Assembly (NCBI GenBank): GCA_034435675.1
Contig: DAOTWP010000260.1
Span: forward strand, 1-24,223
Length of the DNA: 24,223 nucleotides
Direction of reading: 5' to 3'
From: DAOTWP01 sp034435675
GTDB lineage: Bacteria; Chloroflexota; Anaerolineae; Aggregatilineales; Phototrophicaceae
Below, one piece after another: positions 1 through 7,338 of the stretch (positions within the stretch are counted from its first letter, which is position 1; each line of letters starts with the position of its first letter). Made by a program: the position numbers and the translations under genes. The notes beneath the pieces were generated by a model. The model had not been told where the DNA came from. It saw nothing but the letters and a program-made list of their open reading frames with translations, and did no database searches.

Positions 1-2
1 GC

Positions 3-461
3 GGGCTGTTTTTGGGCAAATATCGCACGCGCATAGGCATGGCACAGGCGTTGGACGATGTTGTGGTTGCCCGGCTGATGGAAACAGATTTGCTGTGCTT
101 GATGCAGGACTGCCCGCGCCTGTCGCTTAATCTGGTGCGTTACTATGCGGATACCCAGCGCGAAATTCTGGCGCACATGCACGCGCTGATGCATCAGGAC
201 GCGCGTTCGCGGCTGCTGGGCACACTGCTGCACTTTGCGCGGCGCTACTGCTGCACCCAGGCAGACTGGTTCACCCTGCCCGCGTGCATCACCCAGGAGG
301 ATCTGGCGCAGCTCACCTGCCTGAATCGCAGCACGGTGAATGTGCTGATTAACACCCTGCGCCAGCAAGATGTCCTCGGCGGCAGCGGGCGCACCCTCAC
401 AGTCAACCGGTCCGCAGTGGTGGCACTGCTGGAAGCGGCAGGAATCGAAATTCTCGAATAA
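3..461 (+). CDS. Crp/Fnr-family transcriptional regulator, C-terminal part (5' end outside window)
   Basis: The frame is open to the left edge (first full codon at position 3), so the N-terminus lies outside the window. The visible part matches the end of a cyclic-nucleotide-binding-like fold (a G-L-F-L-G-K-Y start, then the V-V-V-A-R-L-M-E-T-D-L stretch). A long dimerisation helix follows, containing P-R-L-S-L-N-L-V-R-Y-Y. The C-terminal winged helix-turn-helix spans about window residues 95-135, with recognition helix LNRSTVNVLINTLRQQDVL. Proteins of this family bind DNA as dimers and activate or repress transcription in response to a ligand or redox cue. The effector domain is cut off, so the signal cannot be named. 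It converges on the ornithine cyclodeaminase-like gene with 34 bp between them. The family call is firm; the regulon is unknown. Confidence 0.85.
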   Translation, partial: GLFLGKYRTRIGMAQALDDVVVARLMETDLLCLMQDCPRLSLNLVRYYADTQREILAHMHALMHQDARSRLLGTLLHFARRYCCTQADWFTLPACITQEDLAQLTCLNRSTVNVLINTLRQQDVLGGSGRTLTVNRSAVVALLEAAGIEILE

Positions 462-495
462 AGCGAATGGCCGCAGCCTGTGCCGACATTCTTGC

Positions 496-1488
496 TCAGC
501 CGCGTTCGCCGCCGAATTCGACCCATGTGCCTGTGCCGCTGTCCAGCGCCTTCTGGTAAAGCGCCTGCGCCGCTGCCAGATCCTCGATTGCCAACCCCAG
601 TGACTTGAACAGCGTAATCTCATCTGCGGACTCGCGCCCTGCCACCTGTTCCAGCAGCAGTTCGCCCAGCTCGCCGCGAATGTGGCTGTCATCAACCGCA
701 CCTTCGCTTTTGGGGATCAGAAAGTCGCCCGCCTCGTTCAGCGCCGACTCGCGCCGGTCTACGTACAGCCTGGCGCGCTGCAGCGCGGCGGTGTCTACTT
801 CGCGGTTGTGACGACTGCTCGCGCCGACCACATTGAGATGCACACCGGGCGCGAGCCAATCCCCGCGCAGCACCGGCTCACGGGCGGCGGTGGTCGTGCA
901 GATCAGGTCTGCTCCAGCAACTGCATCCTCAACGTTCGCCATGACTTCGATTGGCAGTCCCAGCCACGCGGACTCGTGTTTAGCGAATGCGTGCGCGTGT
1001 TCCGGCGTGCGGCTCCACACGCGCACGCGGCGCAGGGTGCGTGCCGCCTGCATCGCCTGGAGGTGTGTACGCGCCTGCACGCCTGACCCCAGCAGTGCCA
1101 GATCGCCCGCATCCTCGCGCGCCAGCAGGCGGGTTGCCACGCCGCTGACCGCCGCTGTGCGAATGGCGGTGATTTCGCTGGCGTCCATCAATGCCAGCAG
1201 CCGCCCATACTGCGCCTCGAAGAGCAGCACGCCGCCAATGTGCGAGTCATACGGTGTGCTGACATTGCCGGGCATTACGCTGATGACCTTGATGCCCATC
1301 GCGCCGCTGACATAGGCGGGCATCGCCGCCAGCAGCCCACTTTCGTCCGGCAAGGTCATGAACATACGCAGCGGGTTGAGCGCTTCGCCGCGCTGCAAGC
1401 TGACGAATGCCTCGTGCATCGCGGTCATACAGTCGACCATTGGCAGCAGTTGGCGCACTTCATGCTGGTTGAGAATGAGAATTTTCAT
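496..1488 (-). CDS. Ornithine cyclodeaminase / mu-crystallin family protein
   Basis: This 330-residue protein has the full length of the family. It shows the Rossmann NAD(P) motif G134-S-G136-V-Q-A-R, the upstream K67-V-I-S and the R-T-A-A motif at 110-113. Members include ornithine cyclodeaminase (ornithine to proline plus ammonia), alanine dehydrogenase, ketimine reductases and the EutC-like proteins of ectoine use. The stretch that is usually G-A-D-x-P-x-K-x-E-L-D reads G-A-S-S-R-H-N-R-E-V-D here, so the classical ornithine cyclodeaminase aspartate is not obvious and the substrate should be left open. The start has an AAGGA site 6 nt upstream. It follows hicB on the same strand after 78 bp, so it may be the last gene of the tag/hicAB unit or have its own promoter. 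Confidence 0.85.
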   Translation of the reverse strand: MKILILNQHEVRQLLPMVDCMTAMHEAFVSLQRGEALNPLRMFMTLPDESGLLAAMPAYVSGAMGIKVISVMPGNVSTPYDSHIGGVLLFEAQYGRLLALMDASEITAIRTAAVSGVATRLLAREDAGDLALLGSGVQARTHLQAMQAARTLRRVRVWSRTPEHAHAFAKHESAWLGLPIEVMANVEDAVAGADLICTTTAAREPVLRGDWLAPGVHLNVVGASSRHNREVDTAALQRARLYVDRRESALNEAGDFLIPKSEGAVDDSHIRGELGELLLEQVAGRESADEITLFKSLGLAIEDLAAAQALYQKALDSGTGTWVEFGGERG

Positions 1489-1566
1489 AGGTGATCCTTA
1501 TGGCGTTATGCACCGGATACGATAACAGTGATGCTCTACCTCGCCGGCAGCGGGTCATCCAACCTG

Positions 1567-1773
1567 CTAGATTGCCGGGCGGTAGCGCGGGCGCGGGATT
1601 GGACGCCCGTTTTCACGTGCGGCTTCCAGCCACGCCTCTTTGGCGATCAGCGCCTCCGCCAGCGCCTCTTGCGGCGTCGCACCATGTGCCGAGCAGTATT
1701 TCAGATTGGGGATGTCGGCGATATATGCCTGGTCTTCCACGCTGAAGAAGATGTTGATGTGATCATCGCTCAT
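1567..1773 (-). CDS. hicB: HicB-family antitoxin
   Basis: This 68-residue protein begins MSDDHINIFFSVEDQAYIAD and has the partial RNase H-like fold of HicB: a short beta strand pair, D-I-P at 20-22, then a T-P-Q-E-A-L-A-E-A helix followed by an amphipathic helix. HicB proteins neutralise the HicA mRNA interferase by direct binding. The ATG is preceded by a near-perfect Shine-Dalgarno AGGAGG with a 7-nt spacer, and it overlaps by 4 bp (ATGA) the stop of the original hicA reading frame, the classic coupled hicA-hicB layout. In the sequence as given, the shifted hicA frame also reads straight into this gene without a stop, so HicB could be made alone or as the C-terminal part of a fusion. No separate DNA-binding domain is visible. 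Confidence 0.82.
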   Translation of the reverse strand: MSDDHINIFFSVEDQAYIADIPNLKYCSAHGATPQEALAEALIAKEAWLEAARENGRPIPRPRYRPAI

Positions 1774-2061
1774 TCGCTTGCCTCCTGGTCTTGCGCTTCG
1801 CCCATACTGAGACTGTATTCTTCGCCCATACTCAAGAATTGCCTGATCTGGCTGGTAGGGCTTTGCCTGACCAAGCTTGTCAGGCTGTAAAGACAAAAAC
1901 TCGTCGGCGATCCGGGGATGCTTGTAGATCTGATGGCTGCCTCGAATACGATCAAGGTTGAATCCAAATGCCGCAATTATGCTGATGAGGTCGTCGAAGC
2001 GAACATTCTTCTGGCTGTTGAGCAGTCGTTGGTAGCGCTTGCGTTTGCGTATCACCTTCAC
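1770..2061 (-). pseudogene. hicA: HicA-family mRNA interferase toxin, frameshifted by a 4-bp duplication
   Basis: The GTG start at 2061 overlaps the tag stop codon (GTGA), implying coupled translation. The first 70 residues are typical HicA: a basic N-terminus, S-Q-K-N-V-R-F-D-D-L, the catalytic-histidine signature R-G-S-H-Q-I-Y near residue 40-46, and G-Q-A-K-P-Y-Q. HicA toxins are dsRBD-fold endoribonucleases that cut mRNA. Just after A-K-P-Y-Q the tetranucleotide CCAG is repeated (CTGGCTGG on the plus strand, 1848-1855). Removing one copy restores the expected ending I-R-Q-F-L-S-M-G-E-E-Y-S-L-S-M-G-E, whose stop at 1770 overlaps the hicB start. As written, the frame instead takes an unrelated 26-codon linker and fuses to HicB (164 codons, 2061-1567). 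The original product would be about 95 residues. Confidence 0.8.
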
Positions 2062-2627
2062 CCCTGCGGCGCGCGCCGCCAGCAGTCCAGCGTGTGGTCG
2101 TTGACCAGCCCGCACGCCTGCATCGCCGCATAACAGATCGTTGGTCCCACAAACGTAAACCCGCGCTGCTTGAGATCCTTGCTCATCCTGCGTGAAATAT
2201 CCGTTTCGGCGGGCACTTCCGCCAGTGTATGCCAGTGGTTGACCCGCGTTTCGCCATCCACGAAACCCCAGAAATAGGCGCTGAAACTGCCGAACTGCGT
2301 TTGCACGTTCAGGAACTGCCGCGCATTGTTGACCGCTGACTGGATTTTCGCGCGGTTGCGCACGATGCCGGGATTCGCCAGCAGTTCCGCGATTTTCGCG
2401 TCATCGTAGCGTGCCACCTGCGCCGGGTCGAAGCCGTCAAACGCCGCGCGGTACGCCGCGCGCTTGCGCAGGATCGTAATCCAGCTCAATCCTGCCTGCG
2501 CGCCTTCCAGCACCAGTCGTTCGAACAGCGCGTGGTCATCGCGCACGGGCACGCCCCATTCTTCATCGTGGTAGCGCACGTACAGCGGATCATCCAGATT
2601 AACCCATGCGCAGCGTATTGGCGTCAT
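2058..2627 (-). CDS. tag: DNA-3-methyladenine glycosylase I
   Basis: This 189-residue protein matches the length and motifs of Tag. It removes 3-methyladenine from alkylated DNA as the first step of base excision repair. The zinc snap ligands are visible: C6 and H20 in the N-terminal R-C-A-W...Y-H-D-E-E-W part, and H178 and C182 in the C-terminal V-N-D-H-T-L-D-C. The helix-hairpin-helix-like core L-E-G-A-Q-A-G-L-S-W-I-T and the F-V-G-P-T-I-C-Y-A-A-M-Q-A-C-G segment are also present. The start has AGGAAAGG 6 nt upstream. It lies 40 bp after the TIR-UDG gene and overlaps hicA by 4 bp, so two base-excision-type glycosylase folds and a toxin-antitoxin pair share one likely transcript. Confidence 0.95.
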   Translation of the reverse strand: MTPIRCAWVNLDDPLYVRYHDEEWGVPVRDDHALFERLVLEGAQAGLSWITILRKRAAYRAAFDGFDPAQVARYDDAKIAELLANPGIVRNRAKIQSAVNNARQFLNVQTQFGSFSAYFWGFVDGETRVNHWHTLAEVPAETDISRRMSKDLKQRGFTFVGPTICYAAMQACGLVNDHTLDCWRRAPQG

Positions 2628-2667
2628 CCTGTGCCTTTCCTGTAGTCTCGTGTATCAGCCTGACTGC

Positions 2668-3762
2668 TCAGATAAACAATTTCAGCTTCTCGAAATCCTT
2701 GCGCAGCGTTTCTTTCTGGCTGGCACTGTAGAGTACCACCGCCGGGTGATACAGCGGCACAACATGGATTTCGCCATAGGACATGCGCGTCTTGATCAAC
2801 TTGCCGTGTAACTGGCTGATGCTGCTGCGTTTTTCCGGCAGGTCGAGCTTTTTGAGAATGTACTGCATGGCAAAGCGCCCCAGCGTCGCGATCACGGCAG
2901 GCTGGATGATGTCAATCAGGCGGTCCACAAACGGCGCGTAGAAGGCGATTTCCTCCGGCGTGGGTTCGCGCTTCATGCCGGGGTGATCGAGCACAATGTT
3001 GGTCAGGAAGACATCTTCACGCTTGAGGTGAATGCTCGCCAGCATCTCCGCCAGCACTTCGCCGGAAGGTCCCACAAACGGTCTGCCCTGTTCTGCTTCG
3101 GTTCTGCCCGGTGACTCGCCAATGAAGATGATGTTGGCATCCGCGCTGCCCTCACCGATGACCGGAAACGAACGGTTGTCCGTGCGCACCTGATACAGCG
3201 GCGAGTCGGTCGCGCCGACCAGATCAGCACGTACCTGTTTGATTGCCGCTTCTTTTTCGCGCAGCAGCTTTGTGTCGGCACGTGTTTTGAGCGACGGGTT
3301 GGGCGGGACGGCGGCTTTGATGGCGCTGACCAGCTTCTCCACATCGGAGGTAAAGCGCTGATGACTCAGCTCGAACGCATTGCGCCGCGCCAGCCCGGTC
3401 AGGTCGTCGGGCAGGTCTTTGGGTGTGGGCATCTTTGCCCGTCCAACCAGCACGGGGATCACCAGCTTACCCTGTTGAAGCGCGCTGGCGATTTCGATGC
3501 GCACGAAGTCATTCCACTGCTCAAGGCGGCGTTCGCCTGCGTCGTCCACGATACTGACCCATTCCGGTCCGATCATGGCGATGAACACATCACACGCGGC
3601 AACGGCGTTTTCCAGCACCTGCACAAAGTCCGCGCCGGGGGGAATGCTGTCCACATCCATGAAAACATCATCGCGGTGAAAATGCTGTACCAGATGATCA
3701 TACAGCCGCCCAACATAGCCTTCGCTGTCCTGCCGGCGATAATTGATAAAAATGCGACTCAT
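2668..3762 (-). CDS. TIR domain fused to a cysteine-less family 4-like uracil-DNA glycosylase domain
   Basis: The 364-residue protein has two parts. Residues 1-150 are a bacterial TIR domain: F-I-N-Y-R-R at 5-10, V-F-M-D-V-D-S-I-P-P-G at 33-43, a candidate catalytic glutamate E90 in F-V-R-I-E-I, and V-I-P-V-L-V at 101-106. A helical linker follows (about 155-185). Residues 190-364 follow family 4 uracil-DNA glycosylases: G-E-S-P-G at 215-219, G-R-P-F-V-G-P-S-G at 226-234, T-N-I-V at 254-257, P-T-P-E-E at 267-271 and H339-P. Family 4 enzymes carry four [4Fe-4S] cysteines. Here those positions are not cysteine (A184/S187 region, D259 region, Y275), and the only cysteine in the whole protein is C57 in the TIR part. 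TIR domains often cleave NAD+ or act as scaffolds. Whether the UDG part cuts uracil or only senses DNA is unknown. GGAG lies 7 nt before the ATG. Confidence 0.85.
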   Translation of the reverse strand: MSRIFINYRRQDSEGYVGRLYDHLVQHFHRDDVFMDVDSIPPGADFVQVLENAVAACDVFIAMIGPEWVSIVDDAGERRLEQWNDFVRIEIASALQQGKLVIPVLVGRAKMPTPKDLPDDLTGLARRNAFELSHQRFTSDVEKLVSAIKAAVPPNPSLKTRADTKLLREKEAAIKQVRADLVGATDSPLYQVRTDNRSFPVIGEGSADANIIFIGESPGRTEAEQGRPFVGPSGEVLAEMLASIHLKREDVFLTNIVLDHPGMKREPTPEEIAFYAPFVDRLIDIIQPAVIATLGRFAMQYILKKLDLPEKRSSISQLHGKLIKTRMSYGEIHVVPLYHPAVVLYSASQKETLRKDFEKLKLFI

Positions 3763-3893
3763 CCTGCTGCTCCATTACTGCGCGCAAATCTTGCCCTATT
3801 GTAACGTGAGTCGCTGCCAAACAGCACGGGCGCAACCCCTGGAACCGTGCTAACGTACATATAAGTGAGCGTTTCAATCGAAGGAGAGCTGTT

Positions 3894-4379
3894 ATGGCAC
3901 CGGGCGTGGATTCCGAGGCGCTGGCAGAACGAGTCGAAAAGGCAATGCGCCGCCGCAAAGCCATCGTCAGTGTAGTATTTTTTGTCCTCAGCCTGTTTCT
4001 GTTTGTGCTGTTTATGATCATCGCATGGGGCATGGCACTGAGCGATACCTACTTCGTGGAGCAGATCGGGCTGGACAACGCGCCAGTGCCCGGTGCGCTG
4101 TTCATGCTCACGATGGGCTGGTTTACCGCGCTGCTGTTTCAGTTCATCAACATCCTGATGCAGTCGGGCGTTGGGGATCGCCAGATGCGCGGGCAGATCG
4201 CCAGCGAACTGCTCGGCGAGCAGCTTTTGCAGCAGGCATTGGCGAACGCCGGCGAAAAGCCCAAGCGTGACTCCAGCGAACGCCTGAGCAGCAGTGACGA
4301 CGGCGAAGTGGTTGAACTGACCGAGGACGGTGAACTGGTCGCGGTAGAACGGCGCAGCGCGTTCGGCGGCTCAGCCTGA
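3894..4379 (+). CDS. Small two-helix membrane protein of unknown function
   Basis: This 161-residue protein has a clear Shine-Dalgarno (AAGGAGAG, 6-7 nt before ATG). Residues 1-22 are charged and cytosolic-looking. Residues 23-48 and about 67-88 are two hydrophobic helices separated by a polar loop (S-D-T-Y-F-V-E-Q-I-G-L-D-N-A). A cytosolic amphipathic region follows, with R-Q-M-R-G-Q-I-A-S-E-L-L-G-E-Q-L-L, ending in an acidic and serine-rich tail (S-S-S-D-D-G-E-V-V-E-L-T-E-D-G-E-L). I do not recognise a named family. The layout recalls generic 2TM proteins but I cannot assign one. It is transcribed away from the TIR-UDG gene across a 131-bp divergent gap, and its 3' end overlaps the convergent glycosyltransferase gene by 9 bp. 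Confidence 0.75.
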   Translation: MAPGVDSEALAERVEKAMRRRKAIVSVVFFVLSLFLFVLFMIIAWGMALSDTYFVEQIGLDNAPVPGALFMLTMGWFTALLFQFINILMQSGVGDRQMRGQIASELLGEQLLQQALANAGEKPKRDSSERLSSSDDGEVVELTEDGELVAVERRSAFGGSA

Positions 4380-6410
4380 AGGCGCAACGCCAGCAACCTC
4401 GCCGTAACAGTCGGGCGCTGCCGGGTCAATCACCGTGCTGAAGCAGATCACGTTGCCTTCCGCGTACATCTCGACCACCTGCCAGCCAGGAAAATTGGCG
4501 AGAATCGCGTCACGTCTGCCGGGGGTCAGGTTGTCGTGCGCCACGACAATCGGGCTGTCCAGAAACGGGCTGGTCACGGTCATCAGCGCCCCGTGCGCGC
4601 GCCAGCGGACATCGCTGCCGGTGACCAGCACTAAAATCCGCTGTCCGTCAATCCGGCGTGCCTCCACCGCATTGACCAGATCAGGTCCGATATAGTTGAA
4701 GCGATGCAGCGTGCTGATGCGCGGTGTGCTGTAGCTGTACAGGCAGAAAACCGACAGCGCCAGCAGCAGCGCATACAGCGGCAGTCGCAGCCGGGGCAGG
4801 CGTGTGACGAGCCATGCCAGCGGCAGCGCGCTGAGCAGCCCCGCCGCCCCCAGCGCCTCGTAGTAGTAGCGGGTGCTGTAGCGCTGCGAACCGATCCAGT
4901 AGGTGCCCTGCGCGATCAGCAGGCACAGCACCACACTCGCCAGCAGCCATGTCCAGATAGCTTTGTGATCCGGCTGGCGCTCGAACGCCAGCGGCAGCAG
5001 CGGCAGCAGCGTCCAGCCAAACGCCAGAAAAATCCAGGTCCAGGCGAAACGTGCATCCTGTAACTGCGCCTGTGGTAGATTGATTGAGTGCAGCAGCAGC
5101 CAGATGCCCAGCCCAAGCCACACTGCCAGCCCCAGCACGCGCCAGGGCAGCACACGCGGCAGGCGTATGCCGCGCCCGGCAAATGCCCGCATGCCCCACA
5201 CCCCGACCAGCAGCCCCGGTGCCAGCAGCAGCCAGCTTATGCCCGTGTTAGGGTAGTAGCCGTCGCGCGTGCGCAGTTGCTGCAAGAGTGCGGGGGTCAT
5301 CTCGCCGATTTGCCAGCCGAACAGGTCCGCGGCAGTCAGCGACAGATCAAAGCGGGCATGGCGGAAGGTCTTTTCCAGCGTGTGCCCGTTGCGCCCATAG
5401 CCCTGCCCAAACCCGACCTTATCATAGGGCCAGACATATTCGTACAGGTTGGCATTGCTGCGTCCTGTGGCGGCTGTGTTGAACAGCGGAATCGCCAGCG
5501 CCACCAGCAGCGTGCCCGCCGCCAGCAGCAGCAGCGGTGCCAGCGCTGGTACGACTGCCGACTGCCGCAGCCATGCCATGATGCCCAGTGGCGGTTCTGC
5601 TGCTTCATGTGTGGTTTTCTGCCGTGCGCGCAGATCCGCCCACACGCCGCGCAGCAGCCGCGCAGCGCTCCACGCCACCAGCGGCAGTGCCACACCCAGC
5701 GCGCTCAGCGGGCGGTTGATTGCCATCAGCCCCAGCGCCAGCCCTGCCAGCGCGCCCCAGCCCAGCCCATGCCGCAGCCGCCGCAGCGGATTTCCTCGGC
5801 GTGCGGGCACAGCGACTTCAAGGCGGCGGTATGCCCACAGGAACAGCGTGCCGCAGCACAGCGCCGCTGTGTGTCCCATCAGCGAGCCGTTGAGCAGCAG
5901 CGCCATCGGCGAAAAGGCGACCAACAGCGCCGCGAGCAGCCCCGTATCACGGTTGAAGAGGTCACGCCCCAGCCGGTAAGTCAGCGCGACGGTCAGCGCG
6001 CCGAAAAAAGCGTTGACCACCCACGTTGCCCCCAGCAGCACCCCCGGCGCGAGCAGCAGGGGCCAGCCCGGTGAATATTTGCCGGCGCGACTGCCAGTCG
6101 TCGGGTCGTCCACCACGAAAGGCTGCCAGAACGCCCGGCTGGGCTGCGGCGTGGGCACCACAAGCTGCCCGCGCGCAAAGACCCGCGCCTGAAACAGATA
6201 GGCAACTTCGTCTTCCAGGTGCGGCATACGGTCAAAGACCGCGCGGCTGACCAGCGCGCTCATGAAGAAGCTGAACACAACCAGCCCCAGCGCCAGCAGA
6301 TGATAGCTGTCGAAGGTTCGTCTATGCCGGGTTTGTGGCTGCGCGGATAGGGCAGCGCTCGCGGCATCCGCAGCGGCAGGTGCGGTTACTGAGGAAGCAA
6401 ATTCATGCAT
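4371..6410 (-). CDS. GT-C fold glycosyltransferase, PMT/ArnT (GT39)-like integral membrane protein
   Basis: This is a 679-residue polytopic membrane protein with about 11-13 hydrophobic segments. After a cytosolic Ala-rich N-terminus (1-35) and TM1, the first external loop carries the acidic E66-D67-E68 motif in H-L-E-D-E-V-A-Y, followed by A-R-V-F-A-R-G-Q-L. That is the metal and polyprenyl-phosphate-sugar binding signature of the GT-C superfamily. Downstream are K-Y-S-P-G-W-P-L and G-R-D-L-F-N-R-D-T-G, also typical of PMT-type members. Such enzymes move a sugar from a polyprenyl-phosphate donor onto a lipid, protein or glycan on the outer face of the membrane. The acceptor cannot be told. 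The C-terminal 120 residues form a soluble extracytoplasmic domain. The gene runs in the same direction as the 6535-7137 gene, 124 bp behind it. Confidence 0.8.
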   Translation of the reverse strand: MHEFASSVTAPAAADAASAALSAQPQTRHRRTFDSYHLLALGLVVFSFFMSALVSRAVFDRMPHLEDEVAYLFQARVFARGQLVVPTPQPSRAFWQPFVVDDPTTGSRAGKYSPGWPLLLAPGVLLGATWVVNAFFGALTVALTYRLGRDLFNRDTGLLAALLVAFSPMALLLNGSLMGHTAALCCGTLFLWAYRRLEVAVPARRGNPLRRLRHGLGWGALAGLALGLMAINRPLSALGVALPLVAWSAARLLRGVWADLRARQKTTHEAAEPPLGIMAWLRQSAVVPALAPLLLLAAGTLLVALAIPLFNTAATGRSNANLYEYVWPYDKVGFGQGYGRNGHTLEKTFRHARFDLSLTAADLFGWQIGEMTPALLQQLRTRDGYYPNTGISWLLLAPGLLVGVWGMRAFAGRGIRLPRVLPWRVLGLAVWLGLGIWLLLHSINLPQAQLQDARFAWTWIFLAFGWTLLPLLPLAFERQPDHKAIWTWLLASVVLCLLIAQGTYWIGSQRYSTRYYYEALGAAGLLSALPLAWLVTRLPRLRLPLYALLLALSVFCLYSYSTPRISTLHRFNYIGPDLVNAVEARRIDGQRILVLVTGSDVRWRAHGALMTVTSPFLDSPIVVAHDNLTPGRRDAILANFPGWQVVEMYAEGNVICFSTVIDPAAPDCYGEVAGVAPSG

Positions 6411-6466
6411 GAGACATGGAATGTTAGGGTAGGGGCAGGCTCATTTTGCCCAGGACACTCGCGGGA

Positions 6467-6472
6467 TTATAG
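6467..6472 (-). promoter_or_regulatory. Possible -10 element for the glycosyltransferase gene
   Basis: A perfect TATAAT on the minus strand lies about 57 bp before the start codon at 6410. No good -35 box stands 16-18 bp upstream, so this rests on the -10 alone. Confidence 0.3.
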
Positions 6473-6534
6473 TAGCGAATGCCACCTGCGCCTATGGGCA
6501 AACCCGTGCCTGTGGCGGCGTGCCGCTGGCGCTA

Positions 6535-7137
6535 TCACCAGCCGTATTTTGCATGCAGGTGTTCCGGGCTGCGCACATAAATATCATATTCTTCCGGCTG
6601 CAAGAACACCGCCAGCTTTTGCTGCGCCTGTTGAATCTGCCGCACCAAGCGCGCCAGCGAATGCCGGGGCAGGTCGCCCTCCGGCGTCTGCTGTGTGCTG
6701 TCGTCCAGCAGCGGCACTTCCTCCAGTGCCTGGATCAGCACGCGGATATGCTGCATGTGCGGCTGCATCATGGCGTTGAATGCCGCCAGCAGCGTGTCCC
6801 ATGTCTCGCCGTCAAAAGGCTGCCAGCGCTGCTGATAAAAAGCATCAAATTCGGCGAGTACGGCGAAATCACCCATTGTACACGGGAAGAAGAACAGGCG
6901 AATTTCGTCGTTCAGCGTGGTCGCCAGACTGTGCAGATCGCTGGCGGTGCGGCGTGCGGGGACGGCGGACATCTGCGCGGTGACTGGCAGGCGGTTGAGC
7001 AGCCTGACCAGCATATCGGCATAGACACTGATGCTGGTGCAGGGCAGCAGCATGGTTTCACAGTAATTGTGTGCCAGCCGGTAAAATGTCGAATAATTCT
7101 GCGGTTCCAGGTATTTCGAGATAATCGGACCCGGCAT
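6535..7137 (-). CDS. Soluble protein of unknown function (200 residues)
   Basis: The ATG at 7137 (MPGPIISKYLEPQ) is chosen because AGGAG lies 8 nt upstream. A longer TTG start at 7164 lacks a ribosome site. The protein is mostly helical, without signal peptide or membrane segment. It has a Q-P-H-M-Q-H-I-R-V-L-I-Q-A-L-E-E stretch around residue 125 and a Q-Q-A-Q-Q-K helix near 178, ending E-H-L-H-A-K-Y-G-W. I do not recognise a family. It is divergent from rplI, with good -10 elements on both sides of the shared 201-bp gap, and is followed by the glycosyltransferase gene on the same strand. Confidence 0.7.
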   Translation of the reverse strand: MPGPIISKYLEPQNYSTFYRLAHNYCETMLLPCTSISVYADMLVRLLNRLPVTAQMSAVPARRTASDLHSLATTLNDEIRLFFFPCTMGDFAVLAEFDAFYQQRWQPFDGETWDTLLAAFNAMMQPHMQHIRVLIQALEEVPLLDDSTQQTPEGDLPRHSLARLVRQIQQAQQKLAVFLQPEEYDIYVRSPEHLHAKYGW

Positions 7138-7196
7138 CACGCCTGCTCCTGTCTTGCTCTGCAATCATTCCGCCGACTGTCCCGACGGTTGCGCCG

Positions 7197-7202
7197 ATTA
7201 TA
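7197..7202 (-). promoter_or_regulatory. -10 element of the gene at 6535-7137
   Basis: The minus strand reads GGGTATAATCGG here, a consensus -10 about 60 bp before the ATG at 7137. The -35 region is poor (C-rich). It forms a divergent promoter pair with the rplI promoter. Confidence 0.45.
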
Positions 7203-7232
7203 CCCGATGCGCCATGCCGGGGGGATTAGCAC

Positions 7233-7261
7233 TTGGCAGGTGCACCTGTGCTGTTTATAAT
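7233..7261 (+). promoter_or_regulatory. Sigma-70-type promoter of rplI
   Basis: TTGGCA (7233-7238), a 17-bp spacer and a perfect TATAAT (7256-7261) form a near-consensus housekeeping promoter. Transcription would start near 7268, giving a leader of about 70 nt before the rplI start. Confidence 0.8.
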
Positions 7262-7338
7262 GACCAGCCAATTCGTAAGCTGAGAATACAGATTCAGCGC
7301 TGCATCCTGGCATGACGCTGTAAGGAAGAAATCGGGCG

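Noticed and set aside
5088..6074. 328-codon plus-strand frame opposite the GT-C glycosyltransferase
   Set aside because: The translation is an extreme Gln/Arg/Pro mix, the mirror of Leu/Ala-rich membrane codons; there is no ribosome site.
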